Assembly (NCBI RefSeq): GCF_049803835.1
Contig: NZ_JBNAGK010000013.1
Span: 62,001-126,000 of the forward strand
Source: Pacificoceanicola sp049803835
Lineage (GTDB): Bacteria > Pseudomonadota > Alphaproteobacteria > Rhodobacterales > Rhodobacteraceae
Direction of reading: 5' to 3'
DNA length: 64,000 nucleotides
In this document: positions 27,175 to 35,300 of the stretch, in pieces
Layout: each line of letters opens with the position of its first letter
Position numbering within the stretch: position 1 is the stretch's first letter
Notes under the pieces: model-generated
What the model was told of the DNA's origin: nothing
The model's database searches: none
Seen by the model: only the letters and a program-made list of their open reading frames with translations
Position numbers and translations under genes: made by a program

Positions 27175-27243
27175 GTACAAGGAGTTTAGCGACGTAGAAA
27201 CATCTTTGTCTTGTTTCACCATTCTTGCGAGAGGTCCGCCCCT

Positions 27244-27963
27244 ATGCCGAACGACAATCTCGTGGTGATCGCCGCGATGGCCCGGAAGGGGGGGAGTGGC
27301 AAGACCACGCTCTCGCGCGCCCTGATCAGCGCTGCTGTTGCCGCTGGCCGTCGCGTCCTTCTGATCGATACCGACAGCACCGGCGTGCTCGGCACCTGGC
27401 ACAAGCGGGCTGAAGCCGCGGGGTTGGGATCGCCCCTGCTGCGCTCTGCGACTGTCGAGAGCGTGGGGGCCGTGGATCGCCGGATCGAGCAGGTCTATGC
27501 GGCGGACTCGGCAGATTTCATCTTCATCGATACGGCAGGCGTCGGGGCCGAGTGGTCGGACGGGATCGCCGTTCTGGCCGATCACATCGTGACACCGGTG
27601 ATGCTCTCGACCTCGGATCTCGATGTCGGCACGCAGACGGCTGACTGGTTCGAGAAACTCCGCGCCCGCGTCGATGACCCCAACAGCCTGCCCCGCCACC
27701 ACGTGGTCCTGAACATGGTGGACCCCAAGACCACCCGAGCCGATGCTGCCCTCATCGAGGCGGCGATCGCACGGTTTCCGGTGGTCGAGACCGTGATGAT
27801 GCGACGGAACGTCTACAAGGAGATGGACGAGAAGGGCCTTCTGCACGCTGTGGCGCTGCAGAAGCAGGCCGATCCGAACCCGCTTATGCGCCCCCATGTG
27901 CGCCATGTGGTCGAGGCGCTCGAAGAGGCGACCGACATCCTCAACAACATCCTCGCGGCGTGA
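27244..27963 (+). CDS. ParA/VirC1-like ATPase
   Basis: This 239-residue ATPase has a deviant Walker A (KGGSGKTT, residues 15-22), VLLIDTDSTGVLGTW (the A' motif) and FIFIDTAGVG (Walker B). It belongs to the ParA/MinD class that positions DNA or protein cargo on the nucleoid or membrane. VirC1 of the Ti plasmid is of this class and, with VirC2, recruits relaxosomes to the coupling protein. Short size and lack of an N-terminal DNA-binding domain indicate a ParA type whose operator is bound by a partner. The ATG at 27244 lies 70 bases after the heptad array; the longer frame from 27211 lacks conservation. Confidence 0.9.
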   Translation: MPNDNLVVIAAMARKGGSGKTTLSRALISAAVAAGRRVLLIDTDSTGVLGTWHKRAEAAGLGSPLLRSATVESVGAVDRRIEQVYAADSADFIFIDTAGVGAEWSDGIAVLADHIVTPVMLSTSDLDVGTQTADWFEKLRARVDDPNSLPRHHVVLNMVDPKTTRADAALIEAAIARFPVVETVMMRRNVYKEMDEKGLLHAVALQKQADPNPLMRPHVRHVVEALEEATDILNNILAA

Positions 27964-27973
27964 GGACGGGGCG

Positions 27974-28636
27974 GTGAGGAAGAAGATCCCGACAATCACG
28001 CGGCCCGACCCCGCCTATGCTGCATCCCTGCGCGCCGAGGTGGAAGGAGACCCGGGAAGGGAAGAGGTTCTGCGAGCTGAGACGATGCCAGAAGCTGCAA
28101 ACGTCGACCCTGTGGTCTTGGACAGTCACGCTGCTTCGCCGCCAAGTACGCAGCCTGCGCCCACTCCTCAGCCCAGACCGGAGACAGCCGGGCGTGCAGC
28201 ATCCGCGGCTATGGTATCTCCCACCCGCCCACGCCGCAGTCCGGCGACGCGCAAGATCGACATCCGGGTGAACGCGCTGGAACGGCAGGAAGAAGCCCTG
28301 ATCGATTGCGGCGTCGATCCCGCCCATGTCATCCGCGCCGCTCTGCGCCGCGCGGTCAAGAACTGGGCGCTCGGGTCCGAGTTCATCCCTCCGTCGGAAG
28401 AGCAGCGCACACGGATCACCGAATGGCGCGCACGCACCTCGCTGGCGGTCGATGCCCCTGCGCTGACTGCCCTCTTGCGCGTGCATGACCCCCTCGATGT
28501 GCTGAGCAAGTGGGCCTTGGTCCGCGGCCAGATCGAGCCGCGCGTCTGGGCAGAGATCGACATACTCCTGGACGAGATCGCCGTTCGCGCTGCAGCGCAG
28601 AATGCAGAAAAGGATACGCCAGAAACCTGTCTATAA
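27974..28636 (+). CDS. probable RHH partner of the ParA-like ATPase (VirC2-like)
   Basis: This 220-residue protein starts with GTG, ten bases after the ParA-like stop. The first about 90 residues are proline- and serine-rich and probably disordered. Then comes a likely ribbon-helix-helix: the strand RKIDIRVNA, a helix, and GVDPAHVIRAALRRAVKNW. A second helical region (LTALLRVHDPLDVLSKWALVRGQIEPRVWAEIDILLDEI) follows. VirC2 has a double RHH and pairs with VirC1 at overdrive. By analogy this protein would bind the heptad array upstream. The RHH call is from pattern only. Confidence 0.7.
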   Translation: MRKKIPTITRPDPAYAASLRAEVEGDPGREEVLRAETMPEAANVDPVVLDSHAASPPSTQPAPTPQPRPETAGRAASAAMVSPTRPRRSPATRKIDIRVNALERQEEALIDCGVDPAHVIRAALRRAVKNWALGSEFIPPSEEQRTRITEWRARTSLAVDAPALTALLRVHDPLDVLSKWALVRGQIEPRVWAEIDILLDEIAVRAAAQNAEKDTPETCL

Positions 28637-28781
28637 AGACAACTTGTCCTTTTGTCGGTGGGTTCTTGCCGAGGCCGCTGACTTCATCTTGCAGTTGCAG
28701 AAACCCAACCCTAAGACGTTCAAAACGATATTGCGGCCTCGTTGTTAACAAGTCCTGCGGTCAGTTTGAGAGGAGCACATC

Positions 28782-28952
28782 GTGACCATTTTACCACGGC
28801 TTACGGCCGAACCGATCATGCGCATCCTCTGCAAGAAGACCGACACGCTGGTGGGCTACCTGTACCATTGGAACAATGGAGACCTGCAGCCTGCCTGGCT
28901 CAATGATGCCATGCCCGATGTGCGCTACGAGCCGATGGTCGAGGCCGCCTGA
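28782..28952 (+). CDS. small protein, 56 codons
   Basis: A GTG at 28782 with AGGAG eight bases upstream opens a 56-residue frame beginning MTILPRLTAEPIMRILC and ending with MVEAA and a TGA. Its composition (KKTDTLVGYLYHWNNGDLQPAWLND) is that of a folded small protein, with no signal peptide or membrane segment. It is not recognised. A small regulatory or accessory protein of the transfer region is possible from its place after the VirC-like pair. Confidence 0.55.
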   Translation: MTILPRLTAEPIMRILCKKTDTLVGYLYHWNNGDLQPAWLNDAMPDVRYEPMVEAA

Positions 28953-29063
28953 CCCGCGCAAAGGCCTAGCCCTTTGAGGGATCCTGCGGATGTGTCCGCC
29001 GGTTCAAGCATCTGGCATGATGCATAGATCGCGCTTCCATAAATCATGATTTGTCGCTATTTT

Positions 29064-29090
29064 GAGTTATAGGAAAGGAACCTATAGCTC
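29064..29090 (+). promoter_or_regulatory. hairpin presenting the Fic ribosome site
   Basis: GAGTTATAGG (29064-29073) can pair with CCTATAGCTC (29081-29090), ten pairs including one G-U, leaving AAAGGAA in the loop. That loop is the ribosome site of the Fic gene, whose ATG follows directly at 29091. It may tune translation or be a protein-binding palindrome. Confidence 0.5.
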
Positions 29091-30191
29091 ATGCGTTGGA
29101 ACTGGTCGCAACCCGACTGGCCGAATTTTCGCTTTGACAGCGCCGTCGTCGAACCTCTCGAACGGCAGTTTCTGTTGTCGTCCGGAGAAATCGTCGGCGC
29201 CGTCCGACATGTGACCGATGACGAGCGCGACCGCCTGCGCATCGAACTGCTGAGCGAAGAAGCGATGCGGACCAGCGCCATCGAAGGCGAGGTGCTGGAC
29301 AGGGCCAGCGTGCAATCCTCCCTCCGCCGTCAGTTCGGCTTGACCGCCGACGGCGCACCGTCAAGGCCGCGCGAACAGGGCGTCGCGGAGATGATGGTGG
29401 ACGTCTACTCTACCTACGCCGCGCCTCTGACCCACGAGACCCTCAGCCGCTGGCACGGGATGCTTCTATCCCATGATCGCGGCCTCGAAACCATTGGGGC
29501 CTACCGGCGGCATGCAGATGCGATGCAGATCGTCTCGGGGCGTATCGACCGGCCGACGGTGCATTTCGAAGCGCCGCCCTCCGCGCAGGTCCAAGGCGAG
29601 ATGGACGTGTTCGTCGACTGGTTCAACCGAACGGCGCCAGACGGTCCAACGCCCCTGCCGGCATTGACCCGCGCGGCGCTTGGGCACCTCTGGTTTGAAA
29701 GCATCCATCCCTTCGAGGACGGCAATGGCCGCCTCGGCCGAGCCCTCGCCGAAAAATCCCTCGCACAGACCATCGGCCAGCCAAGCCTGATCGCGCTGGC
29801 GTACACGATCGAACGGGAGCGGAAGGCCTACTACGACCAGCTTGAGGCCCACCAAAAGACACTGGGCGTCACTGGCTGGCTGATCTGGTTCGCCGACATC
29901 GTTCTGAAGGCGCAGCAGGTAACCCTGACACAGGTCGCGTTCTTCATCGCCAAGGCGAAATTCTACGACCAATTCCGTGATCGACTGAACGAGCGACAAG
30001 CCAAGGTGATCGAGCGCATGTTCCGCGAGGGGCCTGACGGATTCAAAGGCGGCCTAAGCGCCGAAAACTACATCGCCATCACCGGCACCTCTCGTGCGAC
30101 AACAACCCGGGACCTGCAGGACCTGGTGGAGATGAGCGCGCTGAACCGGACCGGAGAGCGGCGGCATACGCGGTATTGGCTGACGATCTGA
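29091..30191 (+). CDS. Fic family AMPylase-like protein
   Basis: This 366-residue protein has an N-terminal DUF4172-like helix-rich part, the Fic motif HPFEDGNGRLGR (about 206-217) with all catalytic residues, and a C-terminal winged-helix-like end (LSAENYIAITGTSRATTTRDLQDLVEMSAL). TSAIEGE (about 61-67) fits the [S/T]xxxE[G/N] inhibitory helix of Fic proteins that keep themselves inactive through their own N-terminus. Fic enzymes transfer AMP or a related group to a protein hydroxyl. It is the plus-strand neighbour of the ssp defence operon, with convergent 3' ends. Whether it contributes to defence is unknown. Confidence 0.92.
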   Translation: MRWNWSQPDWPNFRFDSAVVEPLERQFLLSSGEIVGAVRHVTDDERDRLRIELLSEEAMRTSAIEGEVLDRASVQSSLRRQFGLTADGAPSRPREQGVAEMMVDVYSTYAAPLTHETLSRWHGMLLSHDRGLETIGAYRRHADAMQIVSGRIDRPTVHFEAPPSAQVQGEMDVFVDWFNRTAPDGPTPLPALTRAALGHLWFESIHPFEDGNGRLGRALAEKSLAQTIGQPSLIALAYTIERERKAYYDQLEAHQKTLGVTGWLIWFADIVLKAQQVTLTQVAFFIAKAKFYDQFRDRLNERQAKVIERMFREGPDGFKGGLSAENYIAITGTSRATTTRDLQDLVEMSALNRTGERRHTRYWLTI

Positions 30192-30285
30192 ATCAATATG
30201 AGTTTTGAAAAGCTTAAATTCGGCAGGCCTCACTCAAGTAATCACCTCAAGGCTTGAAGCCATGGAAATGATGTTATGCCGATTT

Positions 30286-32295
30286 TCAATATGGTAGTTT
30301 CAAACCGGCCTTGATTATTGCGTGGGCTACCTCGGTGAATGGTATGTTTGAGATTGAATCTCGAAATAGCCGCCGAAGTTCTGTCTCGAACTTTACCTGA
30401 TCAAGGTATCTCTCATCTTCCTCAATCATGTACACCGACTTATCCATTAGAACGGTAACTCGTCCGTCAGACTGGTGATTAAAAATGGACACTTCGCCCG
30501 TGCGCAAGTCAACCTTTGTGCGCTCCGAAAGCCTTGGCAGAGCGCTTGTGGCGAAGTCCGGGTAGAGGAGTGCTGTCAGCTTCCGAAACGCAAGGTGGAC
30601 GCGATATATCGTGGTGCCGTCCAGAGTTCCCGCAAGGGTTTGTGCGATGCCGATGTAGGTGCGCAGTCGCGGTGTCAGCTTTGGCAGGTCGCGGGCGTGT
30701 ATCTGGTATTTGTCGCCTGACAGGTGCCCGACGCCGGCCATTGCATGGGCGTGCGCCTCCTCCGCAAGGGCGTCCATATCGCCGGCGTCGAAGAGCATGC
30801 GTCGGCCGACCCCCTCTGCCGCGGATAGCGTGCCGAAGAACGCACGGATATCGCGTTGCAGCTCAGGCGACAGCCGGCGGTACGGGGCACGGCCGGAGAA
30901 AGCACCGAGGGCGAAGAAACGACCTACCTGGTCGGCGCGATGAGCAGTAGCGGCGGCCATCTCCTCTGCCGGGATCGCTGCTAGTACATCGGCTATCGCC
31001 GCTTTTACGGACAAGCGCCCTTCCGCTAAACGCATTCGCAGATCTGGGGGTATTTCATCTGCGTGAGGGACGCGGCCCATTGTCAACAAAAGGTCTATGA
31101 GATCGTTCCTTACCGAAGCGAGAACTTCTTGGCGCCAGTACGACCCAGACGCCAGGTTCGACGGCGGGCGGGGCACCGACAGGATCGGCCGACCGCCCCC
31201 CATTCCCATTTGTCGGCGCGATAGAACGCGTTGTTCGAGCTCTTCATCACGGAACACAAAGAAGATGCCCGGACCTGCCGCTATGGGCGCCATATCCAGC
31301 GTTTCGAGCAGGAGGCTCCGCAGTTCCACCTGCGTGTAGTAGCGCTGGAAGGTGCCGCGAGAGGAAAGGAAGCCATCGCCATGCGGCCGGTGGCCTGAGA
31401 CATCGCCCTTGCCGACCAACATGACCGCAACGGCCAGGCAACGCTCGGCAAGATCGAAGGCCTTGCGCAGCACGTCGCTCCGCTCGGCGGGATCTTCTAC
31501 GACGTTGAGCACGAAGCCGAGGTTAACGACGTGCCGCGGCGCGAGCACACTTCGATCTGGTGCGAAGTGCGGGTCCCAGCCGACCGCATCAATCCCGGCG
31601 GCCCTGAGCGCGCGCACGTCGTCGCCGCGGCCGCAGCCGTAGTCGAGAACGCTGACTCCGTCCTCTAGAAGCCCCGCCGCGTTGAGCGCGGCCATCGGGG
31701 CGGACAAGCTGTTCCGTCCAATTGCCGTCCTGTGTCGGGCGACGGGTGGCATGCCGTCACCAACGGGGCTCTCCGCAACCTCAGCAGTCATCGAAACTTC
31801 CACGGGTGGTCCGGAGGCAACGACACGGTGATCGCGCACCTCGAGTCCTGCTTCGGCCAACGCGGCCTCCCAGGCGTCTTGCCGCCCACGCCGAGTCATG
31901 TCGACGAAAAGGCCTCGCCGCTCAAGCTCCTGCGTCAGCGCCACATAGACATCGCGTCCGGGGGCATCGGGGGACAGCAGAAGTTCCTTTCGATGGAGGA
32001 TCGGCGGATTCGTCCGGTAGCGACGGACGGTCACCACGCCAGTGTTTAGATCGACACGGAGGCTTTGGCGCAGCGCAGGAAAGGCATGCTCCGCGAAGTC
32101 CTCGTAGTGCAGAAGTGATACGGCGCAGTCATCCGCCAGATCAATCTTCGCCACGTTCCAGTTGCCCTGTGGAACGTGCTCGGCAGCGGCAGCGATCAGC
32201 CTCGACTGTTCCGGAAGCAGGCTGTCCATAGCAGACTGGTGCACATAGAGCGCACCGCCAACCCGCTTCCCTATGCTAGACCCATCTATCTCCAT
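30286..32295 (-). CDS. phosphorothioation-associated putative methyltransferase
   Basis: This 669-residue protein resembles the DNA phosphorothioation-associated putative methyltransferase family found beside dnd genes. A SAM-binding motif I (VLDYGCGRGDDVRALRAAG) lies near residue 213, followed by GWDPHFAPD and GFVLNVVEDPAERSDVLRKAF. N-terminal residues 1-130 form a separate mixed domain, and a long helical region with VDLRTGEVSIFNHQ ends the protein. It is the last gene of the operon, 44 bases after sspH. It may methylate DNA or phosphorothioate sites, or act on tRNA; the substrate is unproven even in the family as far as I know. Confidence 0.82.
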   Translation of the reverse strand: MEIDGSSIGKRVGGALYVHQSAMDSLLPEQSRLIAAAAEHVPQGNWNVAKIDLADDCAVSLLHYEDFAEHAFPALRQSLRVDLNTGVVTVRRYRTNPPILHRKELLLSPDAPGRDVYVALTQELERRGLFVDMTRRGRQDAWEAALAEAGLEVRDHRVVASGPPVEVSMTAEVAESPVGDGMPPVARHRTAIGRNSLSAPMAALNAAGLLEDGVSVLDYGCGRGDDVRALRAAGIDAVGWDPHFAPDRSVLAPRHVVNLGFVLNVVEDPAERSDVLRKAFDLAERCLAVAVMLVGKGDVSGHRPHGDGFLSSRGTFQRYYTQVELRSLLLETLDMAPIAAGPGIFFVFRDEELEQRVLSRRQMGMGGGRPILSVPRPPSNLASGSYWRQEVLASVRNDLIDLLLTMGRVPHADEIPPDLRMRLAEGRLSVKAAIADVLAAIPAEEMAAATAHRADQVGRFFALGAFSGRAPYRRLSPELQRDIRAFFGTLSAAEGVGRRMLFDAGDMDALAEEAHAHAMAGVGHLSGDKYQIHARDLPKLTPRLRTYIGIAQTLAGTLDGTTIYRVHLAFRKLTALLYPDFATSALPRLSERTKVDLRTGEVSIFNHQSDGRVTVLMDKSVYMIEEDERYLDQVKFETELRRLFRDSISNIPFTEVAHAIIKAGLKLPY

Positions 32296-32339
32296 TCATG
32301 ACCCTCGCGCTCGGCGGGGCACCGGGCGCCAAGCGAGTA

Positions 32340-35300
32340 TCAGCTGAGTCGAGATGCCCAATAGCTCTTTGCCGCGTTGGCAAGGCGATGCATATCCTCT
32401 GTTTCGGCAAAGGGCACCTGAACCACGAAGAAGTTCTGCCCTGGTGGTAGCTGCTGATTAGCAAGAACGCAGGCGAGATGGCCCTTGCCTAGGAGCTTTT
32501 CGGCGCCGCCGACCCCGAGTACCATCCGTGAGCCCGTGCTATTCTGCACCTTCAGGCAAAGGCGGTTACCCATGTTGTCCCGAAGCCGCCCTGGTACAGC
32601 CTCCGCGTCGGCGCGCTGGGTAATCAAGGTCAGGTGAATACCCGCTGCACGCGCCTTCATTCCGAGATTGGCCACGGAGGAGAGCACGACTTCCTGATAC
32701 TCCTTCTCCTGCGCCATCCAAGCGCCCAGCTCATCATGCACCAGAAAGATCCGTGACATCCGCTGCTGAGGGGTGACTTTGCGGTTGTACTCCGTGATGT
32801 TGGCAGCACCGGCCGCGGCGAATTTGTCGTAGCGGGCGTCCATCTGGACCACGAGATCTTGGAGGATCGTCTGCGCGTCGCTTATCTCGGTGACAATCGG
32901 CACCTTCATCTGCGGAGCGCCTTCCAGCCAAGTGAAGTCCACTCCCTTCTTCGGGTCAACGACGATCAGCTCGGCTTTTTCGGGATCATTGAAGGCAATC
33001 AGCTGTAGCAGGATACCTTGCGTCAGGATCCCCTTACCGCTGCCGGTCTCGCCCGCGATCAGAGTGTGCGGACCGTGCGCGTCGTACCCAGCGAAGGACT
33101 CGGACAGGTTCAAATACAACAACCGGTCCTCATCTTCACGCGCTCCGAGGATGAATGAGGTGGCTTGGCCGGGGTCACGGTCAGGCCAGATGGCGCCTAG
33201 CCAGGTCGAGGCAAGGGGCACGCGGGCCCGCGTCTCCCGCGTCACGAAGACTGAGATACGGCCGCGCCCGGGCCGTACATCTGCAACCTCGATGCCATAT
33301 GTCGTCAGCAATTCGCTTGTGCGCTTCTCGATCTTGTCGACAGTCAGCGAGGGGTGCCCGCGGAAGGCGATGAGCGCGCCGTTGGGCGTCAGCCTCGGCT
33401 TAGGGTCCGCAAACTCGGCCTGCATGCCAAAATGGCTTAGTGCGCGCTGGGTTTCCATCGCCATCCGATCGGCCCAAGCGAGGGAATCGGCATCGGTGAT
33501 AGCTCCGCCCTCGGTTGCCGCCATATCGCGCAGGACTTCGAAGACTGGAGGCGGCAAGAAACGCGGCGGCTCTAGCGCCGGCTTCGCATTGGCTGCATCT
33601 TCTTGTGCTTCCGCCGGCTCCGAACTGGTAGTATCGGCGGAGCCACCCGCGTCCGTCGTACCCTGCGTCACCTCTGGGTTTTCGTCCGACAGTTCTTCCG
33701 GGGCGGTCGAGGCTTCCTCTACAACTGCCGTGGTGTCCGCAGGCGGTTTTGGGCGTGGCTTCGGCGCATCGCCTTCGCAATACCAGTCGATGTCGCCGAG
33801 ACCTTCGCGCTGGGGAACCTCTCCTGCCACCGTGTGCTGCAGTGTCTGACGGATAGCCGGGGTGGTCAGAACATGGTGGCGAAGAAATGGTCGATCCGGA
33901 TCCGCCTCACACCGCCAGACCGGACCATGATCGTCGTGCAGGCACACCACGGCTTCGCCACTGATCTGGAACGATACTTCGCCGGCGCTCAAGGCGTTGA
34001 AGAACGCGGCACGCTGGACGGGATTGGGAAGCCGCTCCGTCACACCGTCCCGGTTAACCAGGAGATCGGCCAATCTTGTGCAGGCCGCCGCCCTCGAGAT
34101 GGCGTCATCGTTGTCGATGAACAGACGGATAAGACGGTCCACCGTGTCATGGACCTGTTGTTGCGCTTCCCGGATCGTGGCTAGTTCGGAGGTTTTCTCA
34201 ACAAACTTTGCTTCGCCCACCTGTAGGAGCACTCGGAACGTCGCATTGTCATAGTCGATAGTGACGGCGATGGCATCGGCAACCCGCCCCTTCTCGGACA
34301 TGAACCAGCCGCGGTAATCGTCGAGAGAGATCCAGATTGGGTCGTAGTCCACTGTGCTCTTCAGCGCGCCCTCCATCCAAGCGCGCATCACGGCGAGGCC
34401 GATCATTTCACGTGAGGCGTTGGTGTATCGGGCAGCCGATAGGACCTTCTGGCCCGAGATCCGCAGCACGTCACGGATTACTACCCCCGCGAGCCTCTCC
34501 GCATCCGGCGCAGTGATGCCGCAAGCATCGATGAGATCATCGCGGACGTTTCGTTTAAGCCGATCATCCACCTTGCCGGCGCTTATGATCACCCGTCCGT
34601 CCGCTCCCGGGACCGAGATGTCGCTGATGATCTGAACGCCGCTGCGCTCGAACAGGGTTCGGCTGGCCACCTTATCATAGGTGATCACCCATTCCGCCAA
34701 CTGGTGTGCACGGCGGATCAGATCGACTACCTTGGCGTCGGCAAATTGTGCCTGCCGGATCAGCACCCCGTGAAACCCACCAGGCAAGAAGCCTTTCGCC
34801 AGTTCGTAGAGTAGGTCCTGGTACTGTCCTACTGCGCGAGGCGGCCTCGGTAGTGTGAGGTAGATTCCCACGCCTGAGGCATCGGTCTCAGTCATCCGGC
34901 GCCGGGGTCGCCGAGCCATGCCGGGATCGAAGGGGGCAGGAAGATCGTGCGAGTCGCCGGCCTCCTCAACCCAGACCGGATCGGCATGGTGGCTGATGAC
35001 ATCGTGCAGGAAGACCAAATCGAGGTCCCGCACCTTACTATCCACTCCCTCCGCTGCACGGTTTGAGCGCACGTCGACCCGCAACCTCGACAGAAACCCG
35101 CGCGCCGTCTCGCTAATATTCTCTGCTCCGAGGCGGAGGTTTTGGTTCCGATATATCCTGCGCATGCGATCCTGATCACGATGCGTGATGACAAGGTCGC
35201 AGCGCAGGTCTGACTTCCGTTGCAGACGCTTGGCCATCTCCCGCGCAACCTCGCGCGGCAGAGTCTGGCTTTCCGAGTCGAAGATTGCCGCCGAAAGGTT

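Noticed and set aside
30192..30285. Bidirectional terminator between Fic and the methyltransferase
   Set aside because: Only a short TCAAG-G-CTTGA palindrome is present; too weak to call.
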